A stretch of DNA of 64,000 nt from Rhodanobacter sp. DHG33 (GCF_014843005.1 NZ_JACYXM010000006.1:504757-568756), one strand, 5' to 3'. Shown: positions 24,222 through 32,887, numbered from the stretch's first letter. Numbers and translations are program-made. Notes: a model not told the origin generated them from the sequence alone.

Positions 24222-26330
24222 TCAGTGTCGCAGCTGCTGCAGCACCGTGGTGCAGGTACTCACGTTGTCGGTGTCGTGGCTGGGGGCGACCAGGGCCAGC
24301 AGTGCCGCCGCCGGCGTGGCGACCACGCCCAGTGCCAGCGCGCCGGCGCCGCGTGCGATCAGCGGGCCCGCGTGCACGCCCACATCGGGTTGCTTCAGGG
24401 TGCCGCGCACGTACAGCGGCGAGCGCAACGTGAACAGGCGGATGCCCTTGGTGTGCGGGACCACGTCGAGGTCGAGTTTTTCGTTGGCGAAGTTCACCGT
24501 GCCCTTCACGTCGATCAGCGCATCCTGCGTATCGAACACGAACAGGCGCGTGCGGAACAGGCCGTCCTGCGCCACGAAATCGCTGGCGGCGCAATCGATC
24601 TTCACCGTCTTGTCGCCGAACAGCTTGCCGAGCACGATGTTGCCCACGTTGAGGCCGGCCATTTCCAGCAGGTTGCGGCTGATCGCACCGTTGTTCATCA
24701 GCAACTTCAATTCGCCGCTGGAGCTGCCGAGCAGGGTGGCGACGGAGTTGCCGCGCGCGTCCAATGCGGCGTCGCCGTTGATCTCGCCGAGGCTGGTCTG
24801 CATTGCCGCGAAGCTTTGCGACAGCTGCTCGATGCGCAGGCCGCGCACGCCGAGTTTCAGCGTGCCGCGCATCGGCGCCGCGCTGCCGTCGAGGCGCAGC
24901 ATGCCGTCCACCCGACCGCCGGCCACGCCGAAGTGCAGTGGGTCCAGCGTGAGCGTGCCATCGTCCATCACGAGATGCGTGGACAGCGACTGGATCGGCA
25001 GCGAAGGGCCGTGCTCGATGCGCCCGGCGGCGAAGGTCACGTCGGCGTCCATCGCTTTCCAGCGGTCGGTGCGGAAAGTCTGCGTGGGCAGCACGCGATC
25101 CGAGGCGGCGGGCGGCGGTGCGGTGGTGCTGGAGCCGCCGCCGCCGACCAGCGGCGCGAGGTCGGCGAAGCGCAGCTGCGTGGCCTGCAATTTGCCGCTG
25201 AGCTTCGGTCGCGCCCCGCCGGTGACGTAGTCGATGTCGCCGGCGATGTCGCTGCCGCCCACGCGTGCGCGGAAGTCGTGGTAACCGAAACGGCTGCCGC
25301 TGCGTCCGAGCGTCGCGGTAAGCCGGCCGCGGGTGGCATAGGCCGGCGTGTCGGGCAGGGTCACGCCGAGGATGGGATAGAGCTTCGCCATGCTGGAACC
25401 GGCCAGCCACAGGTGCAGGTTCAGCGCGCCAAGGTGGATGGGATCGGTGAGCGTGCCGACCAGGGCGATGTGGGTGTCGCCGATGCGCAGCTTCGCCTGC
25501 AGCGGAAACGGCTGGTTGGACTGCTGCAGCGCCAGCACGGCACCGATCCTGCCGCTGCCTTCCAGCGGCGCGCCCTGGTAGCTGCCTTTCGCGCTCCACG
25601 CGAACTGGTAGCTGGACGGCTGCGCGCTCGTGCCGTTGGCCTGGTCCTGCGCGTCCTGCTTGTCCATCGTCGTTCCGGCACCGCGGCCGGCGCTGCTCAC
25701 GGCCTGCGTGCGTGCATCCGCCGTCGCCTGCGCCACGATCTGGTCATAGGGGATCGCCTGCTGCAGCGGTTCGATGTGCGCATCGATCTTCACGCGGCCG
25801 GTGGCGTCGTCCAGCGCGATCTGACCGGCGTCGAAGCCGATGGCGCCGAGATCCACCGTCCATGCGGAAGGCGTGCCGCCCTGCGGCAGGTCGAACGTCC
25901 AGTTGGCCTGGCCATGCGCGTCGCGCTCAAGATCCACGCTGGGGTTCACCAGCTGCAGGGTGGGGATGCGTACGCGGTGCTGCAGCAGGTCCAGCGGCGA
26001 CAGGCTGAAGCGCAGCGCGTCGAGGTGCGCGAACTGCGGCTGTTTCGTCCATGCCGGATTGGCGATGGAGATGTCGCGCGCCACGATGTGCGGCCACGGT
26101 ACCCATGCGCGCCAGCCCTGCGACTGCGGATCGCGCATCCACTGCACGCCGAGGTTGCCGTTGATCGCGAACGGGCGGCCGATCGCCGTGCTGGCTTGCG
26201 CGTCGATGGTCGGCTTGAGCTTGTTCCAGTCGAACAGGGACAGGGTTATCACGAGTGCTGCAGCCAGCACGATGAGCAACGTCACGGGCACGCCGATGAT
26301 CCATGCCAGCAATTTGTGACTGCGCTTCAT
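24222..26330 (-). CDS. AsmA-family inner-membrane protein
   Basis: A 702-residue protein with one N-terminal transmembrane helix (about 9-31) followed by the AsmA start pattern LSLFDWNKLKPTIDAQASTAIGRPFAINGNLGV. The remainder is a long beta-rich periplasmic domain with repeated strands. The C-terminal AsmA_2-like part has FGDKTVKIDCAASDFVAQDGLF and LDLDVVPHTKGIRLF. AsmA-like proteins form lipid-conducting bridges or affect outer-membrane assembly. There is an extended Ala/Asp/Gln/Thr-rich insert (about 205-240). Monocistronic. Confidence 0.9.
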   Translation of the reverse strand: MKRSHKLLAWIIGVPVTLLIVLAAALVITLSLFDWNKLKPTIDAQASTAIGRPFAINGNLGVQWMRDPQSQGWRAWVPWPHIVARDISIANPAWTKQPQFAHLDALRFSLSPLDLLQHRVRIPTLQLVNPSVDLERDAHGQANWTFDLPQGGTPSAWTVDLGAIGFDAGQIALDDATGRVKIDAHIEPLQQAIPYDQIVAQATADARTQAVSSAGRGAGTTMDKQDAQDQANGTSAQPSSYQFAWSAKGSYQGAPLEGSGRIGAVLALQQSNQPFPLQAKLRIGDTHIALVGTLTDPIHLGALNLHLWLAGSSMAKLYPILGVTLPDTPAYATRGRLTATLGRSGSRFGYHDFRARVGGSDIAGDIDYVTGGARPKLSGKLQATQLRFADLAPLVGGGGSSTTAPPPAASDRVLPTQTFRTDRWKAMDADVTFAAGRIEHGPSLPIQSLSTHLVMDDGTLTLDPLHFGVAGGRVDGMLRLDGSAAPMRGTLKLGVRGLRIEQLSQSFAAMQTSLGEINGDAALDARGNSVATLLGSSSGELKLLMNNGAISRNLLEMAGLNVGNIVLGKLFGDKTVKIDCAASDFVAQDGLFRTRLFVFDTQDALIDVKGTVNFANEKLDLDVVPHTKGIRLFTLRSPLYVRGTLKQPDVGVHAGPLIARGAGALALGVVATPAAALLALVAPSHDTDNVSTCTTVLQQLRH

Positions 26331-26519
26331 GATCGTCTCCCTGTGGCCGCGATGCGGTACCCGATGGCGATGGTGATGCGCTTAGGCTTAACCGATGGAA
26401 TGAAAAGATTTCGTAGTGAACGTCCGGTTCAGCTAGTTGTGCGCTTTGTGCAGGGATGTTCTTTGCATGCGGCCGCTGTGGGTATCGGCGGGTGTGCAGG
26501 GCCGTTGCGACAGAAAAGA

Positions 26520-27314
26520 TCAATCCTCGTTTGGATCCGCCTTCCAGTAGCCCGTGGCCTTGATCCAGTCCTTCGGCACGCCGCGCTGCTCCAGCCATTG
26601 GCGCATGCCGCGGGCGCGGCTGGATTCGGTGGCGATCCACCAGAAGCAGTCGCCTTCGATGGCAGGCAACCCATGCAGCGCGTGTTCCAGCGTTTCGCCT
26701 TGCGTTCCGTCGCGTTCGAACCAGTGCGTTTCCACATTCGCGCGCGAGAACAGCACCTGGCGATCGGCGGCTCCCGGGATTTCGACCAGCACGGTGGCGT
26801 TCATGCCTGCGGGCATTTCGTCCAGCCAGCGGCCGATTGCGGGCAGGGCGGTCTCGTCGCCGATCAGCACGTAGCGGTCGAAGTCGCTGGCGATCACGTG
26901 CGAGCCGCGCGGGCCGCCGGCGCCGATGCATTGCCCCGGCGCAGCCTGTTCGGCCCAGCATGAGGCGGGGCCGTCGCCGTGCAGCACGAAGTCGACCACC
27001 AGCTCACCGCGCGCGGTGTCATGATGGCGCGGCGTGTAGTCGCGCATCGGCGAAGGCTCGCGGCCGGCGGGGAATTCCGGACCGTTCGGACCAAGCCTGG
27101 GCAGCACGAGTTCGCCGTCGCGGTTGGGGAAGAACAGCTTCACGTGATCGTCGGGCGCAGCGCTGCGGAAGCCGCGCAGCTCGGCACCGCCGAGCGTGAC
27201 GCGCTGCATGTGCGGCGTGATGCGCTCGACGCGCAGCACGTCGAGCCTGCGCAGCACGACATCGTGGCGCAGACGCTGGTGGACGTGCCGCTCCATAACG
27301 TCGGCGGCCGTCAT
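26520..27314 (-). CDS. yqjH: Siderophore-interacting protein / NADPH-dependent ferric-chelate reductase (YqjH-like)
   Basis: A 264-residue flavoprotein. An FAD-binding barrel (residues about 22-135) carries MRDYTPRHH (RxY[ST] FAD motif) and GPRGSHVI. A short NADPH-binding domain (about 140-264) has YVLIGDETALPAIGRWL, FWWIATESSRARGMRQWL and the terminal KDWIKATGYWKAD, all hallmarks of the ViuB/YqjH SIP family. It releases iron from ferric siderophores by reduction. The ATG at 27314 overlaps the stop of the PadR gene (ATGA); an alternative ATG is at 27296. Cotranscription with a His-rich PadR repressor matches the E. coli YqjI/YqjH regulatory pair. Confidence 0.92.
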   Translation of the reverse strand: MTAADVMERHVHQRLRHDVVLRRLDVLRVERITPHMQRVTLGGAELRGFRSAAPDDHVKLFFPNRDGELVLPRLGPNGPEFPAGREPSPMRDYTPRHHDTARGELVVDFVLHGDGPASCWAEQAAPGQCIGAGGPRGSHVIASDFDRYVLIGDETALPAIGRWLDEMPAGMNATVLVEIPGAADRQVLFSRANVETHWFERDGTQGETLEHALHGLPAIEGDCFWWIATESSRARGMRQWLEQRGVPKDWIKATGYWKADPNED

Positions 27315-27961
27315 TCGCGGGTCTCCTTGGCGGCGATTTCGCTGGCGGCGCGTTCGAGAATCGCGGCCACGCGCTCGGCCTCGGCCTTGTCCCAGCTCAC
27401 GCGCATCAGCATCGCGTGCTTGAGCGCGTGCATGGCCTTGCGCACGCGCATGGGCGCGGCCATCTTCGCCGCTAGCCTGGCGCTGTGTTCGGTGCGTGCG
27501 TTGGCGGCGTCCACGGCAGCGCGGTTCTCGTCGAGGAAGGCGCGGCCTTCGTCGGTGATCGCATACAGCTTGCGGTTGCCCGCTTCGTTCTCCACCGACG
27601 CGTAACCCATGTCCTCCAGCATGGCGAGGGTGGGATAGATCGCACCGGGGCTGGGGGTGTACTGGCCGTGGAACATCTCCTCGATCATGCGGATCAGTTC
27701 GTAGCCGTGGCGTGGCTGCTGTTCGATCAGCGCCAGCAGCAGCAGCTTGAGGTCGCCGTGGCCGAACATGCGACCACCGCCGCCGCGGCGGCCGCCGCGC
27801 AGCCCGTCCCAGCCGCCGAAGGCGTCGCCGCCGCGGCTGTCGTCGAACGGGCCGTGGCGGCCGGCGTGGAAGCCGCGTCCGTCGCCTTCCATGTCGAAGG
27901 AGTTGAAGTCGCGGTGATGGTGGTGATGGCGGATGTGCTGGAAGAAGTGGTGCATGCGCAT
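27311..27961 (-). CDS. yqjI: His-rich PadR-family regulator (YqjI-like)
   Basis: A 216-residue regulator. Residues 1-65 are His/Gly/Arg/Asp-rich with a five-His run (residues 12-16) and look like a metal-binding extension. The PadR winged helix follows (DLKLLLLALIEQQPRHGYELIRMIEE, then TPSPGAIYPTLAMLEDMGYA), and the C-terminal part is helical. E. coli YqjI has the same build; it represses yqjH and itself, and nickel inactivates it. Here both genes are in one operon with the regulator first, not divergent as in E. coli. GATATATC boxes just upstream are candidate operators. Confidence 0.9.
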   Translation of the reverse strand: MRMHHFFQHIRHHHHHRDFNSFDMEGDGRGFHAGRHGPFDDSRGGDAFGGWDGLRGGRRGGGGRMFGHGDLKLLLLALIEQQPRHGYELIRMIEEMFHGQYTPSPGAIYPTLAMLEDMGYASVENEAGNRKLYAITDEGRAFLDENRAAVDAANARTEHSARLAAKMAAPMRVRKAMHALKHAMLMRVSWDKAEAERVAAILERAASEIAAKETRE

Positions 27962-27970
27962 GATAGGTTC

Positions 27971-28014
27971 CGATATATCGAATTAGTGAATTCAAGATAT
28001 ATCGTAGATATGTC
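27971..28014 (-). promoter_or_regulatory. Repeated GATATATC boxes upstream of yqjI-yqjH
   Basis: CGATATATCG (27971-27980, a perfect palindrome), GATATATCG (27996-28004) and GATATGTC (28007-28014) lie within 45 bp upstream of the ATG at 27961, offset by 24 and 11 bp. The AT-rich segment stands out from the surrounding GC-rich DNA. The boxes are the likely binding sites for the PadR protein and overlap the probable promoter. Confidence 0.6.
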
Positions 28015-28079
28015 TTTTGCAAGCCCTCGGGTGGACTCTGGCCGGCGAGGATGACCGTCTTTGGGCATGGCCGGGCTCA

Positions 28080-28116
28080 AACGGTTTCGGCCACCCAATC
28101 GGTGGCCGAAACCGTT
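28080..28116. terminator. 16-bp perfect hairpin, terminator-like without U-run
   Basis: AACGGTTTCGGCCACC (28080-28095) pairs completely with 28101-28116 around a 5-nt loop. It lies 79 bp past the stop of the minus-strand methyltransferase gene and about 65 bp upstream of the yqjI operators. On the minus strand only TTT follows, so intrinsic termination would be weak. It may be a boundary or processing element, or a repeat. Confidence 0.5.
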
Positions 28117-28194
28117 GCATGACTCGCGGAATGCAGGGGCGGGGCCCCGGGCGCCGTGCAGAAACCAATCAAGGCCTGCAAGAAAGGGGCGGCT

Positions 28195-28770
28195 TCAGCC
28201 CTTGCGCCGGATGCGCCAGACCCAGGCCGGCGGCAGATTGAGCCAGGCGCCGCCCACGCGCTCGGCCTGCAGCCCCAGGCGATGCCGCAACGAACGCGGC
28301 ACCGGGCAACGCAAGCCGTAGGTGAACTGGTAGAGCGCGCCATCGGACTGCAACTGGCGCTCGAACACGCCTTCGATGATGGCGGCGACCTTGTCGGCCG
28401 GAATGGACAGCAACGGCAGCCCGCTGATCACGGCGCTGGCGCGCTCGTCGCCGAACAGCGACGAGGAGCGGCCCAGGCGCGCGGCGTCCATGCGCAGCAC
28501 GCGCGCATGCGGGTAGCGCTGGGCCAGCGCGGCGGCCAACACGGCATCGGTCTCCACCAGCACCAGGCGGTGGCCGGGCAGCCCGCGCTCCAGCAGCGCC
28601 CGCGTGAATACGCCGGTGCCGGGGCCGAGCTCGATCACCGGACCGTGCGCATGGTCGACATGGGCGGTCATCAGCCGTGCCAGCGCGGGGCCGGAGGGCG
28701 CCAACGCGCCCACGCTGCGCGGATCGCGCATCCAGGCCCGCAGCAGATGCATGGTGTCGTTCAATGGCAT
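28195..28770 (-). CDS. Phospholipid N-methyltransferase-like SAM methyltransferase
   Basis: A 191-residue class I methyltransferase related to the rhizobial PmtA / rRNA dimethylase-like group. N-terminal FLxxWxxxPxxVGAxxPSS-like motif as LRAWMRDPRSVGALAPSGPALARLM, motif I VIELGPGTGVFTRALLERG (about 45-63), ETD post-motif, then ISGLPLLSIPADK and YQFTYGLRCPVPRSL. PmtA methylates phosphatidylethanolamine; whether this one does is not shown. An internal ATG six codons downstream is an alternative start. Monocistronic. Confidence 0.82.
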   Translation of the reverse strand: MPLNDTMHLLRAWMRDPRSVGALAPSGPALARLMTAHVDHAHGPVIELGPGTGVFTRALLERGLPGHRLVLVETDAVLAAALAQRYPHARVLRMDAARLGRSSSLFGDERASAVISGLPLLSIPADKVAAIIEGVFERQLQSDGALYQFTYGLRCPVPRSLRHRLGLQAERVGGAWLNLPPAWVWRIRRKG

Positions 28771-28839
28771 GGGCGATGAGATGATCGGTTGCCTGGACTC
28801 ACCTTAACCGGAATGGGCGACGCGGATGTTCGGATAGGG

Positions 28840-29781
28840 TTATGGCATCACCGGCTTGCCGCCGTCCCGCACCGGGACGTCGATATTGCACAGCTCGATC
28901 TTGCCGGCGGGCAGCGTGTAGAAGCTGTCGCGGCGGTTGCGCTTGGCGTCGACCAGCGCGGTGAAGGTGGCGCTGTCGGTGCGCAGCACCTGGATGTTCG
29001 CGCGTTCCGCGGGTGGAAGATCCGCAGCGAGGCGCACCGAAAGGATGGGCAGGCGCTGCTTGGCGTCGGCATAGAAGCCCATCGGCGCGGGGCCGCGCGG
29101 CAGGGCGGAAAGCAGGGGCATGCCTTCCAGCACGCGGCCGGCGATGGCTAAGTTGCGGTCCAGCGTGCGCGGCGACTGGCCGATCACCGCGTACAGCGAA
29201 CTGCCGTTGCCGCTGTCGGGCGCAGTGTCGCGCGCCACGCCCACCGCGCCGTAGCAGTGCGTGAGCCATGCGCGGCCGGTGGCCGGATCGCGCGCGGCGG
29301 GGAAGCCTTCGCTGAAGCCCACCTGCGGCGCGTACACGTCGCCGTCGGGCAGCGCCGTCCACGGCAGCTTGGCATCGATGGCGCGGGTGTATTCCGGCGG
29401 CAGGGTTTTCTTCGCCTTGCCCAGCGATTTCAGCTTGGCCGGATCGGGATGGTCGTCGTCGCTGACCGGGTCGTCCCACTGCGCCACGAAGTTGTCCTGC
29501 ACGCGGTTGACCGAGGTGCCGTCGAAGTAGTGCTCGCGCACCAGCGTGCGGATGTTGGCCGCGTGCAGCGGCGTGAAATCCGGCGCGAGCTCGATCACCA
29601 CGCGACCCGTGGGCAGCTGCATGTAGATCAGGTTGTCCGGATCGGGCGTGCGCCATTCGGAAGGCTTGGACGCATCCAGCAGTTCCTTCGCGCTGGGCGT
29701 GGGCTTGTCCTGCGCAGCGAAGCCGGATGAAGCGGCGAAGGCGAGCGTGGCCGCAATGGCGGCGGCAAGGTGGCGGCGCAT
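28840..29781 (-). CDS. Exported cyclophilin-type peptidyl-prolyl isomerase
   Basis: A 313-residue protein with a Sec signal peptide (cleavage near residue 22, GFA-AQ). A divergent cyclophilin domain begins near residue 50 (NLIYMQLPTGRVVIELAPDFTPLHAANIRTL), with YFDGTSVNRVQDNFVAQWDDP replacing the usual FHRVIxxFMxQGGD. An insert of about 60 residues precedes GSSLYAVIGQSPRTLDRNLAIAGRVLEGM. The C-terminal 70 residues extend beyond the domain. Key cyclophilin Arg/Phe residues are only partly kept, so catalytic strength is uncertain. Probably acts in periplasmic protein folding. Confidence 0.87.
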   Translation of the reverse strand: MRRHLAAAIAATLAFAASSGFAAQDKPTPSAKELLDASKPSEWRTPDPDNLIYMQLPTGRVVIELAPDFTPLHAANIRTLVREHYFDGTSVNRVQDNFVAQWDDPVSDDDHPDPAKLKSLGKAKKTLPPEYTRAIDAKLPWTALPDGDVYAPQVGFSEGFPAARDPATGRAWLTHCYGAVGVARDTAPDSGNGSSLYAVIGQSPRTLDRNLAIAGRVLEGMPLLSALPRGPAPMGFYADAKQRLPILSVRLAADLPPAERANIQVLRTDSATFTALVDAKRNRRDSFYTLPAGKIELCNIDVPVRDGGKPVMP

Positions 29782-29904
29782 GGTGATCTCCCCGGATCGT
29801 GGCGATTCGGCACGTTAGCAGGTGCCGGTTCGTAGGTGCGCCATCAGCGGAAGCGCACGAAGCTGCGCCAGGCCGAGTGCGTCATGTCGAAATGCGTAGT
29901 GGGT

Positions 29905-31299
29905 TTATTTCCGTTCGAGCGCGGGTTTGCCGGCACGCCGGCCTTTCCAGACATAGCCGATCCCCAGCAGCACGAACCACACCGGGCTGGCCAGCAGGGC
30001 GGCGCGGGTATCGGCCTGCAGGCAGAGCAGCACCACCACGAACGCGAAGAACGCCAGGCACACCCAGCACATGAGAACGCCGCCGGGCATCTTGTAGTCG
30101 GAGCTCTCGTGCTGCTGCGGACGCTTGCGCCGGTAGGCCATGTACGCGCACAGGATCAGCGACCACACGAACATGAAGAGCACGGCGGACAGCGTGGTGA
30201 CGAGGGTGAACGCGGTGACCAGATTGGGGACGAGGTAGATCAGCGCCGCGCCCAGCAGCAGGCAGAAGCAGGAGAACAGCAGGCCCAGCGAAGGCACCGC
30301 CGCCTTCGACAGGTGCGCGAACGCCTTCGGCGCATGGCTTTCGTCGGCCAGGCCGTACAGCATGCGGCTGGTGGAGAACATGCCGCTGTTAGCCGAGGAG
30401 GTGGCCGAGGTCAGCACCACGAAGTTGATCAGGCTCGCCGCCGCCGGTATGCCGGCCAGCACGAACAGCTCCACGAACGGGCTCTTGTCCGGCTCGACCA
30501 GGCGCCACGGCGTCACCGCCATGATCGCCGCCAGTGCCAACACGTAGAAGATGATGATGCGCACGGGGATCGAATTGATCGCCTTCGGCAGGTTGCGCCG
30601 CGGGTCCGCGGTCTCGGCGGCGGTGGTGCCGACCAGCTCGATGCCGACGAAGGCGAACACCGCGATCTGGAAACCGGCGAAGAAACCCGTCAGCCCGTGC
30701 GGAAAGAGGCCGCCGTCGTTCCACAGATTGGCCAACGAAGCCTTGTTGCCAGCGGGCGAGTGGAAGCCCCACATCACCAGCGCGAAACCGACCACCACCA
30801 GCGCGATGATGGCGACGATCTTGATCAGCGCGAACCAGAACTCCAGCTCGCCGAACATCTTCACCGTCGCCAGGTTCAGGCCGAGCAACAGCAGCACGCA
30901 CAGCAGCGCGGGTATCCACGACGCGAGGTGCGGCAGCCAGAACTGCGTGTAGGAGGCGATCGCGATCACCTCGGCGATGGCGGTGACGATCCAGCAGAAC
31001 CAGTACGTCCAGCCGCAGAAGAAGCCCGCCCACGGTCCGAGCAGGTCGGTGGAGAAGTCGATGAACGACTTGTACTCCAGGTTCGACAGCAGCAGTTCGC
31101 CCATCGCGCGCATCACGAAGAACAGCATCACGCCGATGATCAGGTAGACCAGCAGGATCGACGGGCCGGCCAGGCTGATCGTCTTGCCCGAGCCCATGAA
31201 CAGCCCGGTGCCGATGGCGCCGCCGAGGGCGATCAACTGCAGGTGGCGGTTGGAGAGGCTGCGCCTCAGGTGATCCGGTTGCTCCGTGGAAGCGGTCAT
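29905..31299 (-). CDS. cycA: D-serine/D-alanine/glycine transporter (CycA-type)
   Basis: A 464-residue, 12-helix amino acid-polyamine-organocation permease. It closely follows the E. coli CycA pattern: SNRHLQLIALGGAIGTGLFMGSG (about 17-39), MRAMGELLLSNLEYKSF, WTYWFCWIVTAIAEVIAI, LNLATVKMFGELEFWFALIK, GFFAGFQIAVFAFVGIELVG and SANSGMFSTSRMLYGLA. CycA imports D-Ala, D-Ser, Gly and D-cycloserine by proton symport. The ATG at 31299 aligns with the E. coli N-terminus; longer upstream readings do not. It diverges from the PadR-HAAS pair and is not obviously linked to it. Confidence 0.93.
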   Translation of the reverse strand: MTASTEQPDHLRRSLSNRHLQLIALGGAIGTGLFMGSGKTISLAGPSILLVYLIIGVMLFFVMRAMGELLLSNLEYKSFIDFSTDLLGPWAGFFCGWTYWFCWIVTAIAEVIAIASYTQFWLPHLASWIPALLCVLLLLGLNLATVKMFGELEFWFALIKIVAIIALVVVGFALVMWGFHSPAGNKASLANLWNDGGLFPHGLTGFFAGFQIAVFAFVGIELVGTTAAETADPRRNLPKAINSIPVRIIIFYVLALAAIMAVTPWRLVEPDKSPFVELFVLAGIPAAASLINFVVLTSATSSANSGMFSTSRMLYGLADESHAPKAFAHLSKAAVPSLGLLFSCFCLLLGAALIYLVPNLVTAFTLVTTLSAVLFMFVWSLILCAYMAYRRKRPQQHESSDYKMPGGVLMCWVCLAFFAFVVVLLCLQADTRAALLASPVWFVLLGIGYVWKGRRAGKPALERK

Positions 31300-31412
31300 G
31301 CGGGCGCCGAGGTCGTGGACGGGCAGCCACGATAGAAGAAACGCAGTATCCCCGCCAATGGCGCTAGCCATGACGATCTGCCGGCGGCGACACAGCCATG
31401 ACTTCCGGCGCA

Positions 31413-31436
31413 TGTACTAGTGTGAAGTAAACACTA
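31413..31436 (+). promoter_or_regulatory. PadR promoter and overlapping operator
   Basis: TAGTGT-GAAGTAA-ACACTA (31418-31436) is a perfect 6-bp inverted repeat over the expected transcription start. A TGTACT -10 box (31413-31418) with a weak -35 18 bp upstream (GACACA, 31389-31394) precedes it. This fits autorepression by the PadR protein and argues that translation starts downstream at the GTG at 31475 and not at the ATG within the operator. Confidence 0.5.
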
Positions 31437-31474
31437 TGTTTCACTCCAAGCTATGCAGCAGGGCGGGCAAGCAC

Positions 31475-31837
31475 GTGGACGAGATCGACGGCCAACTGAA
31501 GAAGTTCCAGAAGGAGCTTTCCGCCGGCACGGTGTCGCTGGTGCTGCTGGCCGTGCTGGGGCAGTCGCGCCAGCCGCTGTACGGCTACCAGATAGCCAAG
31601 CGGCTGGAGCAGGCGGGCGAGGGCGTGCTCGCGGGCAAGCAGAGTGCGCTGTACCCGGTGCTGCGCAACCTGGAGGGCGCGGGGCTGCTGGACAGCGAGG
31701 TGGAGCCCTCGGTGAGCGGGCCGCCGCGCCGCTATTACCGCATCACGAAATTCGGCCGCGAGGTGCTACGCGAATGGATTGCCGCGTGGAACGCCAGCCG
31801 CGACTCCGTCGACAAGGTTCTGCAAGGGGAAGTGTGA
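31475..31837 (+). CDS. PadR-family transcriptional repressor
   Basis: A 120-residue compact PadR winged helix: ELSAGTVSLVLLAVLGQSRQPLYGYQIAKRLEQ (about 11-43), then KQSALYPVLRNLEGAGLL and the wing SGPPRRYYRITKFG. I prefer the GTG at 31475 (homologous proteins start with MDEID). The ATG at 31436 would add 13 residues with poor codon use (TTT, CTA, AGG) and lies inside the operator. It is coupled (TGATG) to a HAAS-domain membrane protein gene, a partnership very common for this PadR type. Confidence 0.88.
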   Translation: MDEIDGQLKKFQKELSAGTVSLVLLAVLGQSRQPLYGYQIAKRLEQAGEGVLAGKQSALYPVLRNLEGAGLLDSEVEPSVSGPPRRYYRITKFGREVLREWIAAWNASRDSVDKVLQGEV

Positions 31838-32766
31838 TGACCATGCCACGCACCATCAACGAATACCTCGAACAACTGCGCGTCGCTTTGCGCGGCGCCG
31901 ATCCCGCGCTGATCCAGGACGCGCTGTACGACGCCGAGGAACACCTGCGCGCCGAACTCTACGAGCGCCCCGGCCGCGACGAGGCCGCCATGCTCGAACA
32001 CGTGGTGGAGAGCTATGGCGCACCGGATGAAGTGGCCGAGATCTACCGCGACCAGGAGATCAAGATCCAGCGTGCGATCCGGCCGCCGCCGCCGCCGAAG
32101 CGGCGCTCGGTCGCCGGCCGCTTCTTCGGCGTGATTGCCGATCCGCGTGCCTGGGGCGCACTGTTCTACCTGCTGTTCGGGTTGGTCACCGGCATCGCGT
32201 ACTTCACCTGGGTGGTTATGGGCCTTTCGATGTCGGCGGGCTTCTCCCTGCTCATCATCGGCCTGCCGTTCATCGTGCTGTTCTTCGGCAGCGTGCGCGG
32301 GCTTGCGCTGCTGGAAGGGCGCCTGGTGGAAACCATGCTGGGCGTACGCATGCCGCGCCGGCCGCCGTATCCGCCGAAGGACATGACGCTGTTCCAGCGC
32401 ATCGGCGCGATGTTCACCGATCCGCGCAGCTGGAGCTCGATGTTGTATGCGTTGCTGCTGCTCCCGCTGGGCATCTTCTACTTCACGTTGATCGTGACGT
32501 GGCTCGGCATCTCGCTGGGTTTTGCCGCTGCGCCCGTGCTGAAGCTGGTCGCCGTGTCCGAGCATTGGGACATCGGCACCTGCGTTGGCCTGGCGGACTC
32601 GACTTGCCGTGGCATCGAGTGGCTGAACGGTTGGGGTGGTGCGAGCGTGCTCTGCGTCCTCGGCGTGCTGCTGTTCTTTGTGCTGCTGCACGTGGTGCGT
32701 GGGCTTGGCCATATGCATGGCTTGTTGGCTAAGCATTTGCTGGTGCGTGGGGTGGAGCGGGGGTGA
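31837..32766 (+). CDS. HAAS (DUF1700)-type membrane protein with putative sensor domain
   Basis: A 309-residue protein. The N-terminal soluble HAAS helical region (residues 1-75) has INEYLEQLRVALRGADPALIQDALYDAEEHLRAEL and YGAPDEVAEIYRDQE. A proline run (RPPPPPKRR) leads to two homologous membrane blocks, each RVIAD/FTDPR-[AS]W followed by two or three hydrophobic helices (about 100-175 and 195-260), as in the 'putative sensor' family, plus a last helix (about 275-295). It is the usual target of the cotranscribed PadR repressor, probably in envelope-stress sensing. Overlap with padR is 1 nt. Confidence 0.87.
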   Translation: MTMPRTINEYLEQLRVALRGADPALIQDALYDAEEHLRAELYERPGRDEAAMLEHVVESYGAPDEVAEIYRDQEIKIQRAIRPPPPPKRRSVAGRFFGVIADPRAWGALFYLLFGLVTGIAYFTWVVMGLSMSAGFSLLIIGLPFIVLFFGSVRGLALLEGRLVETMLGVRMPRRPPYPPKDMTLFQRIGAMFTDPRSWSSMLYALLLLPLGIFYFTLIVTWLGISLGFAAAPVLKLVAVSEHWDIGTCVGLADSTCRGIEWLNGWGGASVLCVLGVLLFFVLLHVVRGLGHMHGLLAKHLLVRGVERG

Positions 32767-32851
32767 GCTCGTGGGGCGAGCTTCTTTGGTTTCGCCTGCA
32801 GCATTGGTTTCGCCAGTGACAGAGCTGTTTCGTGCGCCTGCCGGCGCCCGA

Positions 32852-32887
32852 GCTACTTTCTCTTTGCGTGCTCAAAGAGAAAGTAGC
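32852..32887. repeat. Left-end hairpin of the repeat island
   Basis: GCTACTTTCTCTTTG (32852-32866), loop CGTGCT, then CAAAGAGAAAGTAGC (32873-32887): 15 perfect base pairs. It ends 86 bp after the HAAS gene and could also act as a terminator-like structure, but no U-run follows. Confidence 0.75.

Noticed and set aside
29836-31335. Long open frame opposite cycA rich in His, Gln and Glu
   Set aside because: Low-complexity antisense translation of a membrane-protein gene; cycA is unambiguous.
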